From Streptomyces sp. KL109B (GTDB lineage: Bacteria; Actinomycetota; Actinomycetes; Streptomycetales; Streptomycetaceae): 64,000 bases of DNA. The first letter of the stretch is position 1, and each line of letters opens with the position of its first letter. The DNA lies in assembly GCF_030766935.1 (NCBI RefSeq), contig NZ_JASERL010000011.1, forward strand, positions 124,001 through 188,000, written 5' to 3'. Positions 34,744-43,012 of this stretch are shown one piece after another. The notes beneath the pieces were generated by a model. That model had not been told where the DNA came from. It worked only from the letters and a program-made list of their open reading frames with translations, and made no database searches. Made by a program: the position numbers and the translations under genes.

Positions 34744-35253
34744 TCCGGGGCGTATATCGCGCGCGGCACGGAGTCCGCAACGCCCCTTCGGCGCCGACTG
34801 GCCGAGGCATGCCGGTCGGCGCCCACGTGATGTTCGAACAGGCGTGGCATCTGGGGTGGCGGTGGCCGGGGGCGGGCCCCGCCACCGGGCCGTACGGGCA
34901 CCGTGAACTGGCCTTACGGCGCGCGCGAGACGCCTTGGCGGCGCGGGCTCGAACCGGGCGCGCCAGGTCAGCCGTTCGATCGGCGACCTTGTCACAACGC
35001 GGCCAAGTTCCGTCGGTGTCCGCTCAAACACGGGGCGGGCCCGATCAGCTTATCGAGCTAATGTCACCGACTTTCCTTGGCCCGGCGGGCGCGAAGGACC
35101 CTACGGTGACTCCGGATCCGAACGGGTCCGGACGGATCCAGGAGGGTTCGGGCGGATCCGGAGGGGTTCGCTACAGATAGCAGGATTTCTTCACCTGTTG
35201 CACGGTCATGCCCAGGTGCGCGTGCCATAGCCCGACCAAGGAGCCCTCCTCCG
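34744..35253. other. Long intergenic region upstream of the encapsulin gene
   Basis: About 510 bp with no credible gene. Open frames here have no ribosome-binding site and no recognisable motif. The left half is ordinary GC-rich DNA with a few short inverted repeats. AT-richer tracts around 35045-35100 and 35170-35200 are likely promoter DNA for the 2-MIB operon. Three 20-bp direct repeats at 35113-35172 are the main feature. Confidence 0.6.
35113..35172. repeat. Three phased 20-bp direct repeats upstream of the encapsulin gene
   Basis: Units start at 35113, 35133 and 35153. Each begins CGGATCC and continues with a G-rich stretch: GAACGGGTCCGGA, AGGAGGGTTCGGG and GGAGGGGTTCGCT. Units 2 and 3 are most alike. 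The repeats end 81 bp before the encapsulin start codon. Near two helical turns spacing (20 bp) would place bound proteins on roughly the same DNA face. Confidence 0.75.
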
Positions 35254-36687
35254 ATGACAGTTGACTCGACCGACGCCACCGAATCGGCCCCACAAGCGCC
35301 ACAGTCCCCGCCCCGGCAGACCAGCCTCGGCACGGCGGCCGCCCGCCAGCTCGCGACCACGACCAAGTCCGCCCCGCAGATGCAGGAGATCACCTCCCGG
35401 TGGCTGCTGCGGATGTTGCCGTGGGTGGAGACCAAGGGCGGTGTCTACCGGGTGAACCGCCGCCTCGCCTACACCGTCGGCGACGGCAGCGTGGAGTTCG
35501 TCCAGGACGGCGCCGACGTCCGGGTGATCCCCCGCGAACTCGGCGAACTGGCCCTGCTGCGCGGCTTCGACGACGTGGAGGTGCTGACCGCCATCGCCGA
35601 CCGGTGCGTGCAGCGCGACTTCCGGGCCGGCGAGACACTCGTGGAGCGCGGGGCCCCGGCGGACCGCCTGCACCTGATCGCCCATGGCCGGATCAGCCAG
35701 CTCACCGAGGGCGAGTACGGCGACGAGGTCGCGCTCGACGTGCTCGCCGACGGCGACCGGTTCGGCGACCACGCCCTGCTGACCGACGACGCCCGCTGGG
35801 AGCAGACCGCGGTCGCCGAGACCTCGGGCACCCTCCTCACCCTCTCGCACGCCGACTTCGCGGCCGTGGCCGACTCCGCGCCTCAACTACGGGCGCACAT
35901 CGAGGAGTTCAAGGCGCGCGCGAGCCGGCGCCAGAACCACCGGGGCGAGGCGGAGATCCCGATGTCGGCCGGTCACGTCGGCGAGCAGGAGCTGCCCGGT
36001 GGGTTCGTCGACTACGAGTCGAAGCCCCGCGAGTACGAACTCTCGGTCGCCCAGACGATCCTGCGGGTGCACACCAGGGTCGCCGACCTCTACAACCAGC
36101 CGATGAACCAGACCAAGGAACAACTCCGGCTGACCATCGAGGCGTTGCGCGAACGGCAGGAGCACGAGCTCGTCAACGACCGGGAGTTCGGCCTGCTCCA
36201 CAACGCCGACTTCAAGCAGCGCATCCAGCCGCACTCCGGCCCGCCGACCCCGGACGACCTGGACGAGCTGCTGTGCCGCCGCCGCGGCTCGAAGTTCTTC
36301 CTGGCACACCCCCGCACGATCGCGGCGATGGGCCGCGAGTTCAACGCGCGCGGGCTCTACCCCGACCACGTCGATCTCGGCGGCCAGAGCGTCCCGGCCT
36401 GGCGCGGGGTCCCGATCCTGCCCTGCAACAAGATCCCGATCACCAAGGAGCGGACCAGCTCGATCCTCTGCATGCGTACCGGCGAGGACAACCAGGGTGT
36501 CGTCGGGCTGCACCAGACGGGGCTGCCGGACGAGTACGAGCCTGGGCTCTCGGTCCGGTTCATGGGCATCGACGACCAGGCGATCACGAAGTACCTCGTC
36601 AGTACGTACTACTCCGCCGCGATCCTCGTGCCCGACGCGGTCGGTGTGCTGGAGAACGTGCAGATCGGCCGCTGGCCCGGCAGGTAG
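35254..36687 (+). CDS. Family 2B encapsulin shell protein with cNMP-binding domain (EshA-like)
   Basis: 477 residues. An N-arm (~1-100, with EITSRWLLRMLPWVETKGGVY) is followed by a cyclic-nucleotide-binding-type domain at ~105-205 (FRAGETLVERGAPADRLHLI, GDRFGDHALLTD). The HK97-fold shell region follows from ~250 (FVDYESKPREYELSVAQTIL, RVHTRVADLYNQPMNQ, RGSKFFLAHPRTIAAM, SSILCMRTGEDNQGVVGLHQ). This is the layout of family 2B encapsulins, self-assembling nanocompartments related to Streptomyces EshA and typically encoded next to 2-MIB synthase. The synthase gene follows after 47 bp, so it is the inferred cargo. Whether the domain binds cAMP is unknown from sequence. Confidence 0.93.
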   Translation: MTVDSTDATESAPQAPQSPPRQTSLGTAAARQLATTTKSAPQMQEITSRWLLRMLPWVETKGGVYRVNRRLAYTVGDGSVEFVQDGADVRVIPRELGELALLRGFDDVEVLTAIADRCVQRDFRAGETLVERGAPADRLHLIAHGRISQLTEGEYGDEVALDVLADGDRFGDHALLTDDARWEQTAVAETSGTLLTLSHADFAAVADSAPQLRAHIEEFKARASRRQNHRGEAEIPMSAGHVGEQELPGGFVDYESKPREYELSVAQTILRVHTRVADLYNQPMNQTKEQLRLTIEALRERQEHELVNDREFGLLHNADFKQRIQPHSGPPTPDDLDELLCRRRGSKFFLAHPRTIAAMGREFNARGLYPDHVDLGGQSVPAWRGVPILPCNKIPITKERTSSILCMRTGEDNQGVVGLHQTGLPDEYEPGLSVRFMGIDDQAITKYLVSTYYSAAILVPDAVGVLENVQIGRWPGR

Positions 36688-36734
36688 TCCCGCAGGTAGT
36701 CCGGCAGCCAACCCAGCAGGTAAAGGAGTCTCGG

Positions 36735-37994
36735 ATGCCACCGCCCGAGCCGACACCTCCGCAGCCGAGCCGGCCGGACCCGCCCGGCCTGCCGGGCCCG
36801 CCGGATGCGGGCTCCCTCTTCGGGCCGCAGGTCCTCGCCGACGCCGCGCCACCGGCCGCACCTCCGACGGACACCGAAGTACCGTTCACCCACGGCGACT
36901 TGGACCGGCTGCTGAGCGGCCCCACCGGTCTCGGCACGGCGGGCCTGCGGCTTGCCCCGCCGCCCGCCGAACCCCCGACACAAGCCGCCGCGGAGCGGGC
37001 GGCCGACGCCCCGCGGGGCCGGCCCGTCCCCGGCCTGTACCACCACCAGGTCCCCGACCCCGATCCCGTACGGGTCGAGGAGGTCAGCCGTCGGATCAAG
37101 GCGTGGGCGCTCGACGAGGTCGACCTGTACCCGGACGACTGGGAGGAGGAGTTCGACGGCTTCTCCGTGGGCAGCTACATGGTCGGCTGCCACCCCGACG
37201 CGCCCACCGTCGACCACGTGATGATCGCGACCCGCCTCATGGTGGCCGAGAACGCGCTGGACGACTGCTACTGCGAGGACCACGGCGGCTCGCCCGTGGG
37301 CCTCGGCTCCCGCCTGCTGCTCGCGCACACCGCCCTCGACCCGCTGTACACGACGGCGGAGTACCAGCCGCGGTGGGCGAGTTCGCTGCACGCGGACGCG
37401 CCCCGGCGCGCGTACACCTCGGCCATGGCGTACTTCGTCGAGGCGGGCAGCGCCTCGCAGGCCGACCGGTACCGGCACGACATGGCCCGGCTGCACATGG
37501 GGTACCTCGCCGAGGCCGCCTGGGCCGAGCAGGACCACGTACCGGAGGTGTGGGAGTACCTGGCGATGCGCCAGTTCAACAACTTCCGGCCCTGTCCCAC
37601 CATCACCGACACCGTCGGCGGCTACGAACTGCCGGCCGATCTGCACGCCCGGCCGGACATGCAGAAGGTCATCGCGCTCGCCGGGAACGCGACGACGATC
37701 GTCAATGATCTGTACTCGTACACGAAGGAACTCGACGCCCCTGGACGGCACTTGAATCTGCCGGTCGTGATCGCGGAACGGGAGGACCTCTCCGAGCGGG
37801 AGGCCTATTTGAAGGCGGTCGAGGTCCACAACGACCTCATGCACGCCTTCGAGTCCGAGGCCGCCGAACTGGCCGCCGCCTGCCCGCTGCCCAGCGTCCA
37901 GCGCTTCCTGCGGGGCGTGGCCGCGTGGGTGGACGGCAACCACCACTGGCACCAGAACAACACCTACCGCTACAGCCTGCCCGACTTCTGGTAA
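36735..37994 (+). CDS. 2-methylisoborneol synthase (class I terpene cyclase)
   Basis: 419 residues. It cyclises 2-methyl-GPP to the earthy odorant 2-methylisoborneol. Residues 1-~100 are Pro-rich and disordered, with a conserved-looking patch (FTHGDLDRLLSGPTGLGTAG); in family 2B systems this N-terminal segment targets the enzyme into the encapsulin. The catalytic domain has the Asp-rich motif DDCYCED at 176-182 and the NSE motif NDLYSYTKE (Asn324, Ser328, Glu332), both Mg-binding. The HNNTYRYSLPDFW-like C-terminus is typical. The ATG has AAGGAG upstream. It is the middle gene of a three-gene operon. Confidence 0.95.
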   Translation: MPPPEPTPPQPSRPDPPGLPGPPDAGSLFGPQVLADAAPPAAPPTDTEVPFTHGDLDRLLSGPTGLGTAGLRLAPPPAEPPTQAAAERAADAPRGRPVPGLYHHQVPDPDPVRVEEVSRRIKAWALDEVDLYPDDWEEEFDGFSVGSYMVGCHPDAPTVDHVMIATRLMVAENALDDCYCEDHGGSPVGLGSRLLLAHTALDPLYTTAEYQPRWASSLHADAPRRAYTSAMAYFVEAGSASQADRYRHDMARLHMGYLAEAAWAEQDHVPEVWEYLAMRQFNNFRPCPTITDTVGGYELPADLHARPDMQKVIALAGNATTIVNDLYSYTKELDAPGRHLNLPVVIAEREDLSEREAYLKAVEVHNDLMHAFESEAAELAAACPLPSVQRFLRGVAAWVDGNHHWHQNNTYRYSLPDFW

Positions 37995-38010
37995 GAGATT
38001 GGACCCCTTC

Positions 38011-38892
38011 GTGACCAGTACCGAACTCACCGCCAACGGCACGTCGCTCTACATTCCCGAACCCGCCACTCCCTACCAGGGAGACATCGCACGCTACTGG
38101 GACGGCGAGGCCCGGCCGGTGAACCTGCGGCTCGGCGATGTCGACGGCCTCTACCACCACCACTACGGCATCGGCGCGGTCGACCACAGCGCGCTCGGTG
38201 GCGCGTCGGACGACGCGAACGAGCAGAAACTGATCGCCGAGCTGCACCGCCTGGAGTCGGCGCAGGCCTCGTTCCTCCTGGGGAACCTCGGTGACATCGG
38301 GCGCGACGACACCCTGATGGACGCCGGCTGCGGCCGTGGTGGCTCGATGGTGATGGCACACCAGCGCTTCGGGTGTCAGGTCGAGGGTGTCACGCTCTCC
38401 GCCAAGCAGGCCGACTTCGCCAACGGCCGTGCGGAGGAGCTCGGCATCGACGACCACGTCCGGGCCCGGGTCTGCAACATGCTGGCGACGCCCTTCGAGA
38501 CCGGGCAGATCTCGGCGTCGTGGAACAACGAGTCGACCATGTACGTCGACCTGCACGACCTGTTCGCGGAGCACTCCCGCATCCTCCAGGTCGGCGGCCG
38601 GTACGTGACCATCACCGGCTGCTGGAACCCGCGCTACGGCCAGCCGTCGAAGTGGGTGTCCCAGATCAACGCGCACTTCGAGTGCAATATCCACTCCCGC
38701 CGGGAGTATCTGCGCGCCATGGCCGACAACCGCCTCGTCCCGCAGACCGTCATTGACCTCACCCCCGACACGCTGCCCTACTGGGAGCTGCGGGCGACGT
38801 CGTCGCTGGTCACGGGCATCGAGGACGCGTTCATCAACTCGTACAGGGACGGCTCGTTCCAGTACCTGCTGATCGCGGCGGACCGCGTCTGA
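38011..38892 (+). CDS. Geranyl diphosphate 2-C-methyltransferase
   Basis: 293 residues. It uses SAM to methylate C2 of geranyl diphosphate, giving the substrate of the upstream synthase. The SAM motif is MDAGCGRGGSMVMA; GLYHHHYGIGAVDHSALG near the N-terminus and SWNNESTMYVDLHDLF are typical of this family. The GTG start is preferred because the protein then aligns with family length; a TTG at 37999 would add four residues and sits too close to AAGAGA. The gene begins 16 bp after the synthase stop and ends before a strong bidirectional hairpin. Confidence 0.95.
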   Translation: MTSTELTANGTSLYIPEPATPYQGDIARYWDGEARPVNLRLGDVDGLYHHHYGIGAVDHSALGGASDDANEQKLIAELHRLESAQASFLLGNLGDIGRDDTLMDAGCGRGGSMVMAHQRFGCQVEGVTLSAKQADFANGRAEELGIDDHVRARVCNMLATPFETGQISASWNNESTMYVDLHDLFAEHSRILQVGGRYVTITGCWNPRYGQPSKWVSQINAHFECNIHSRREYLRAMADNRLVPQTVIDLTPDTLPYWELRATSSLVTGIEDAFINSYRDGSFQYLLIAADRV

Positions 38893-38906
38893 CACTGGTG
38901 TGTCGT

Positions 38907-38936
38907 GGGGAGGGCCCGAGGCATCGGACCCTCCCC
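38907..38936. terminator. Bidirectional hairpin between the 2-MIB and thiamine operons
   Basis: GGGGAGGG (38907-38914) pairs with CCCTCCCC (38929-38936); inside, CCGA and TCGG extend the stem after one C-A mismatch, leaving a GGCA loop. It lies between two convergent stop codons (38892 and 38947) and can serve both strands. Confidence 0.82.
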
Positions 38937-38946
38937 TTCGCCGGTG

Positions 38947-39771
38947 TCACGCCTGCCCGCGCGACAGCCACCCGTGGTCGACCGGGCCGATCCCGGCGCC
39001 CAGCGCGAACCCCGCCGCGATGGCCCCGGTCACGTACTCCTTCGCCCTGCGCACCGCCTCCGGTACGGGGTGACCCTGGGCCAGGCCGACGGCGACGGCG
39101 GAGGCGAGGGTGCAGCCGGTGCCGTGGGTGTGGGCGTTGTCGTGGCGCGGGGAGCGCAGCCAGTGCTCGCTGGTGCCGTCCGTGAGCAGGTCGACCGCCT
39201 CGCCCGGCAGGTGACCGCCCTTGACCAGCACCCAGCGCGGCCCGTACCCGAGCAGCCGCTCGGCGGCGCGCCGCATGTCACGCTCCGGCGCCTGCGCGGC
39301 CACGGTGACACCGGTGAGTTCGGCGACCTCGTCGAGGTTCGGCGTGACCACCGTCGCCACCGGCAGCAGCCGCTCGCGTACCGCGTCGACCGCGTCGTCG
39401 GCGAGCAGCCGGTCGCCGTGCTTCGACACACTCACGGGGTCCACGACCACCGGGGCGGGTGCGTCGGACAGCAGCTCGGCGACCGTCACGACCATGTCGG
39501 GGTCGGCGAGCATCCCGGTCTTGAGCGCCTGGACGCCGATGTCGTCGACGACGCTGCGGTACTGGGCGCGTACGGCCTCCAGGGGCAGGCTCCAAGCGCC
39601 TTGTACGCCAAGGGAGTTCTGTGCCGTGACCGCCGTGAGCACGCTCATGCCGTGCGCGCCGAGGGCCAGCATCGTCTTGAGGTCGGCCTGGATACCGGCG
39701 CCTCCGCCGGAGTCGGATCCGGCGATGGTCAGCACGCGGGGCGGCGCGACCGCGGGCGTCTCGTCGGTCAT
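38947..39771 (-). CDS. thiD: Hydroxymethylpyrimidine / phosphomethylpyrimidine kinase
   Basis: 274 residues. It phosphorylates HMP and HMP-phosphate to HMP-diphosphate for thiamine synthesis. It is a ribokinase-fold protein with VLTIAGSDSGGGAGIQADLK at the N-terminus (family substrate motif), VVDPVSVSKHGDRLL, and the anion hole/catalytic segment THGTGCTLASAVAVGLA. The ATG overlaps the thiE stop (ATGA) and has AAAGGA upstream. It is the last gene of the riboswitch-controlled operon. Confidence 0.95.
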   Translation of the reverse strand: MTDETPAVAPPRVLTIAGSDSGGGAGIQADLKTMLALGAHGMSVLTAVTAQNSLGVQGAWSLPLEAVRAQYRSVVDDIGVQALKTGMLADPDMVVTVAELLSDAPAPVVVDPVSVSKHGDRLLADDAVDAVRERLLPVATVVTPNLDEVAELTGVTVAAQAPERDMRRAAERLLGYGPRWVLVKGGHLPGEAVDLLTDGTSEHWLRSPRHDNAHTHGTGCTLASAVAVGLAQGHPVPEAVRRAKEYVTGAIAAGFALGAGIGPVDHGWLSRGQA

Positions 39772-40499
39772 GCGGAGACATCCTTTCGGGGGCTTGTACG
39801 GGTACGTGGGTGGGGGTCGTGCGACCAGGCGTCGGCGTAGGTGCGCGCGGCGGTGCGGGGGTCGTCGGCGGCGCAGATGCCGGACACGACGGCGGCTCCC
39901 GCCGCGCCCGCGGCCCGCAGGTGCGGCAGGTCTTCGGGTGTGACGCCGCCGATGGCCACGGCGGGCAGCGGGCTTCCCCGGACGAGTTCGGCGAAGCCTT
40001 CGTGGCCGAGCGGCGCCGGGGCGTCGGCCTTGGTGCGGGTGGCGTGCAGGGCGCCGATACCGATGTGGTCGACGCGCGCCGGGTCCTTCGCGGCGGCGCG
40101 CACCTCCTCGCGGGTGGCCGCGCTCAGGCCCAACACGGCGTCGTCGCCGATGAGTTGGCGTACGGAGGCGGCGGGCAGGTCCGACTGTCCTACGTGGACG
40201 CCGGTGACGCGCGCGCCGCTCGCCCGTGCGGCCAGGAAGACGTCGACGCGGTCGTTGACGATGAGCGCGACGTGTTCGGGCAGGACCTCGGCGACGTCGA
40301 GGACGGTACGGAGGAATTCCCGTCCGCCCGCGCGCTTCTCCCTGACCTGCACGGCGGTGACACCTCCGGCCACGGCCCGCGCGACGGTGTCCGCCACGGT
40401 GCGGCCGAGGGCGGCGCACTGGTCCGGATCGGTGACGAGGTACACCGACAAGTCGGGTGATGTGTCGGCCAGTTGACGGCTCGTACGGGCGGCCGTCAT
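39768..40499 (-). CDS. thiE: Thiamine phosphate synthase
   Basis: 243 residues. It joins HMP-diphosphate and thiazole phosphate to thiamine monophosphate in a TIM barrel. Motifs: YLVTDPDQC, AVQVREKRAGGREF, LIVNDRVDVFLAA, GVHVGQSDLPA, DHIGIGALHATRTKAD, and VAIGGVTPEDL with the phosphate-binding AAGAAGAAVVSGIC. N- and C-terminal tails (~18 and ~20 residues) are polar and longer than in E. coli ThiE. The ATG overlaps the thiM stop. Confidence 0.95.
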   Translation of the reverse strand: MTAARTSRQLADTSPDLSVYLVTDPDQCAALGRTVADTVARAVAGGVTAVQVREKRAGGREFLRTVLDVAEVLPEHVALIVNDRVDVFLAARASGARVTGVHVGQSDLPAASVRQLIGDDAVLGLSAATREEVRAAAKDPARVDHIGIGALHATRTKADAPAPLGHEGFAELVRGSPLPAVAIGGVTPEDLPHLRAAGAAGAAVVSGICAADDPRTAARTYADAWSHDPHPRTRTSPRKDVSA

Positions 40500-41317
40500 G
40501 ACACCTCCGCCCGCCGCGCGAGCTCCTCCGGGGTGAGGGCGGCGAGCGCGTCCAGGAACTCGACGGCGAAGCTGCCGGGTCCCGCCGCCTTCCGGGCCGC
40601 GGACTCGGCGGCGACGGTGTACGCGGTGGCGGCGGCGACCGTCGTGGCGAACCGGTCCTCGTCCACCGCCGCGAACGCGGCCATGACCGCGCCGAGCGCG
40701 CAGCCGCCGCCGGTCACCCGGGTCAGCAGGGCGTCCCCGTTGGCGACACGGGCGGCGCGCGTGCCGTCGGTGACGTAGTCCACGGGTCCGGACACGGCGA
40801 CGACGCCGCCCGTCGAGCGTGCGAGTCCGTCGGCCACGGCTTCCGCGTCCTCGACACCGTGGGCCGCGTCCACGCCCCGGCCGCCGCCGCCCGCGCCCGC
40901 GAGCGCGATGATCTCGGAGGCGTTGCCGCGGATCACGGTGGGCCGGAGCGCGAGCAGCTCCGCGGCGAGCGCCGTGCGGACGGGCAGCGCGCCGACGGCC
41001 ACCGGGTCGAGGACCCACGGTGTGCCCGCGTCGGCGGCGGCCCGCGCCGCCTCCGGCATCGCGGCGCGCTGCTCGGCGCGCGGGGTGCCGAGGTTGACCA
41101 GCACCCCGGAGGCCACGCGGGCGAAGGGACCCGCCTCGTCCGGGATGTCGACCATGGCGGGCGCGGCGCCCACGGCCAGCAGGACGTTGGCGGTGAATCC
41201 GGTGACCACCGCGTTGGTCAGGCACTGCACCAGGGGTGAGGTGTCCCGTACGCGGTCGAGCGCCCGCGCCGCGAAGGCGGCGAGGTCGGGGCTGCCGGTT
41301 GGTGTCTCGGTGGGCAT
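40496..41317 (-). CDS. thiM: Hydroxyethylthiazole kinase
   Basis: 273 residues. It phosphorylates the thiazole alcohol so that ThiE can use it; this is a salvage enzyme. PLVQCLTNAVVTGFTANVLLAVGAAPAMV is present in pieces around residues 33-60, and RVTGGGCALGAVMAAF carries the catalytic Cys. The ATG start at 41317 is chosen because GGAG lies 11 bases upstream; the GTG four codons earlier abuts that site. 54 bp separate it from the transporter gene, with no terminator, so it should be part of the same transcript. Confidence 0.94.
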   Translation of the reverse strand: MPTETPTGSPDLAAFAARALDRVRDTSPLVQCLTNAVVTGFTANVLLAVGAAPAMVDIPDEAGPFARVASGVLVNLGTPRAEQRAAMPEAARAAADAGTPWVLDPVAVGALPVRTALAAELLALRPTVIRGNASEIIALAGAGGGGRGVDAAHGVEDAEAVADGLARSTGGVVAVSGPVDYVTDGTRAARVANGDALLTRVTGGGCALGAVMAAFAAVDEDRFATTVAAATAYTVAAESAARKAAGPGSFAVEFLDALAALTPEELARRAEVS

Positions 41318-41371
41318 GGGAGGTGTCACTCCAAACGCGGGAGGTGCCGTGGTTCTTACGAGAGTGGGAAG

Positions 41372-42772
41372 TCAGCCGCGCCGCCGCAGCCGCAGCGGCG
41401 TATACACGGCGGCGGCGACGAGGAACGCCACGTAGTACGACAGGTCGGCGCCGTGCAGGGCCTCCGCGACCGGCCCCACGTACAGGCTGGTGTCCATGAA
41501 CGGGACCGCGGAGGCGAAGGCCGCCGCGAAGGCGAGCAGCGCGGGCCAGGCGGGTTGACGCCGCTCGCGCTCCGCGGCGAGGTCGAGCGGCGCACCCGCG
41601 CGTTCCTTGGCCCGCGCCCGCCAGTCGACGAGGACGATCGCCACGAAACCGGGGATCCAGTACCCGACGAACAGCAGCACGTTCTGGAACCGCGCGGTGG
41701 TGTCGGCGGCGTGCATCCACAGCACGAGCGGGAAGCCGAGCACGGCGGCGAGTGCGGCGGCCACCGGGCGCGGGATGCGCACCCCGATGGTCTGGAGGGC
41801 CAGGGAGCCGCTGTAGTCGTTCATGGCGTTGCTGCACAGCGCGGCGAGCGCCACGGCCAGCAGCCCGAACGCACCCACCACTCCCCCGCCGAGCAGCTCG
41901 TCCACCCCGGCCGCCGTCTGATCGGTCAGCACGGAGGCGCCCCAAAGCCCGAGCGTCTGCACGACCACGAACGACACCAGCAGGCCGAGCAGGGTGTACC
42001 AGAACATGCGGGTACGGGAGGTGGTGGCGGGCAGGTACCGGCTGAAGTCGCTGGCGTACGGCGCCCAGGACAGGCTGAGGCTCAGTGCGACGGTGCTGGT
42101 CAAGGCGATGGCTCCGGCGCGGTCGGCGCCGTGCACGGTGCCGTGGGCCGCCGGGTGCACGCCGTCGAGCAGCCGCCACGCGATGAGCAGGAACGCGGCG
42201 CCGAGCACGAACGTCATGACGATCTGCAAGCGGTGGATCGCCTCGTACCCGAAGACGCCGAGCAGCCCCTGGGCGAGCAGCATGACGACGACGCCCGCCC
42301 AGAACGGCCAGCCGAACAGCCGGGCCAGCGCGTCGCCGCCGAACAGGCCGATCAGCGCGTCCCACGCGATCGACGACAGCCACTGCAGCACGCCCGGCAG
42401 CACGACGCCCCGCCCGAACGCGAGCCCCGCGAGCGGCAGTTGCCCCGCGCCGGTCCTGCTCCCCCAGGTCCCCAGGTACGCGGTCGGCACGGCGCCGATC
42501 AGCGTCCCGAGCACGACGGCGACGAGCGCCGTGGTGAAGTCGAGGCCGAGCGTGATGCCGACGGTGCCGGTGAAGACGCCGGTCATCGTCAGGTTCGGGG
42601 CGAACCACACGGTGAACAGGCGTCCGGCGCCGCCGTAGCGGTTGCCCTCGGGGACGGGTTCGATGCCGTGCCCCTCGATGCCGAGGTCGCCGGGTGCCGC
42701 GGGCATCCGCCCGTCGAAGGCGCCGACCTCGCGGTCGGCGGTCGGGCCGCTGGAAACATGCGTCAAAGGCAT
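41372..42772 (-). CDS. cytX: NCS1-family HMP/thiamine-precursor transporter
   Basis: 466 residues, ~12 membrane segments. LFTVWFAPNLTMTGVFTGTV and SWAPYASDFSRYLPATTS are NCS1 helix motifs. NCS1 carriers of the CytX group, encoded directly behind TPP riboswitches and next to thiM/thiE/thiD, import hydroxymethylpyrimidine; this context decides the substrate. The start is the ATG that follows the riboswitch; its Shine-Dalgarno (GGAGG) is the 3' end of the aptamer. An upstream in-frame start would run through the riboswitch and is rejected. Confidence 0.9.
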   Translation of the reverse strand: MPLTHVSSGPTADREVGAFDGRMPAAPGDLGIEGHGIEPVPEGNRYGGAGRLFTVWFAPNLTMTGVFTGTVGITLGLDFTTALVAVVLGTLIGAVPTAYLGTWGSRTGAGQLPLAGLAFGRGVVLPGVLQWLSSIAWDALIGLFGGDALARLFGWPFWAGVVVMLLAQGLLGVFGYEAIHRLQIVMTFVLGAAFLLIAWRLLDGVHPAAHGTVHGADRAGAIALTSTVALSLSLSWAPYASDFSRYLPATTSRTRMFWYTLLGLLVSFVVVQTLGLWGASVLTDQTAAGVDELLGGGVVGAFGLLAVALAALCSNAMNDYSGSLALQTIGVRIPRPVAAALAAVLGFPLVLWMHAADTTARFQNVLLFVGYWIPGFVAIVLVDWRARAKERAGAPLDLAAERERRQPAWPALLAFAAAFASAVPFMDTSLYVGPVAEALHGADLSYYVAFLVAAAVYTPLRLRRRG

Positions 42773-42774
42773 GA

Positions 42775-42849
42775 GACATCCCTCCGCCAGTACGAACTGG
42801 TTCAGGTTCGACGGGTGTGTTCTCAGCCCTCGGCGGGGCACCCCGTGTC
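42775..42849 (-). promoter_or_regulatory. TPP riboswitch (THI box)
   Basis: Read on the minus strand, the region has the conserved TPP aptamer elements in order: GGGGTGCCCC, CTGAGA (42826-42821), ACACCC, GAACCTGA (42809-42802) and TGGCGGAGGGA. Closing strands GACA (42849-42846) and TGTC (42778-42775) can pair as P1. The cytX start codon is at 42772 and its GGAGG (42785-42781) lies in the 3' part of the aptamer. TPP binding should therefore hide the ribosome-binding site and switch off translation of cytX-thiM-thiE-thiD when thiamine diphosphate is plentiful. Confidence 0.95.
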
Positions 42850-42878
42850 CGGTACAGCGGCCAGGGTAACGCGGTGAC

Positions 42879-42920
42879 GGGGGTGGGTGTGCGTGGGGTG
42901 TGCGGGTGGGTGGGGGCGGG
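42879..42920 (+). other. G-tract cluster, potential G-quadruplex
   Basis: Seven runs of three or more G (42879-42883, 42885-42887, 42895-42898, 42904-42906, 42908-42910, 42912-42916, 42918-42920) with loops of 1-7 bases satisfy the usual G-quadruplex rule. It lies in the divergent promoter region between the riboswitch and the next plus-strand gene. Confidence 0.55.
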
Positions 42921-43012
42921 CTCGCGCGGTGTGCGATTATCCGTCGTCGGCGGTCTGCCCTGGGGAGGGGCCGGACGCGCGGAATCCGTAGGGGACAAAG
43001 GGGAGTTCACCG

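Noticed and set aside
31210..35031. Minus-strand open frame of about 1270 codons across the P450 region
   Set aside because: Antisense of the P450-reductase fusion; Arg/Gly/Val/His-rich with no motif, no ribosome-binding site, and it crosses a terminator hairpin and the PAS-LuxR promoter region.
34744..35253. Small genes between the P450 fusion and the encapsulin
   Set aside because: Candidate frames lack ribosome-binding sites and recognisable sequence; the region looks like regulatory DNA.
41372..42772. Cytosine permease unrelated to thiamine
   Set aside because: The family alone would allow it, but the TPP riboswitch directly before it and thiM-thiE-thiD after it point to a thiamine-precursor carrier.
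39768..43010. Minus-strand frame that fuses thiE with frames of thiM, cytX and the riboswitch region
   Set aside because: Only the part from 40499 downward is a real protein (ThiE). The remainder is the wrong frame of thiM and cytX, whose own frames carry all motifs.
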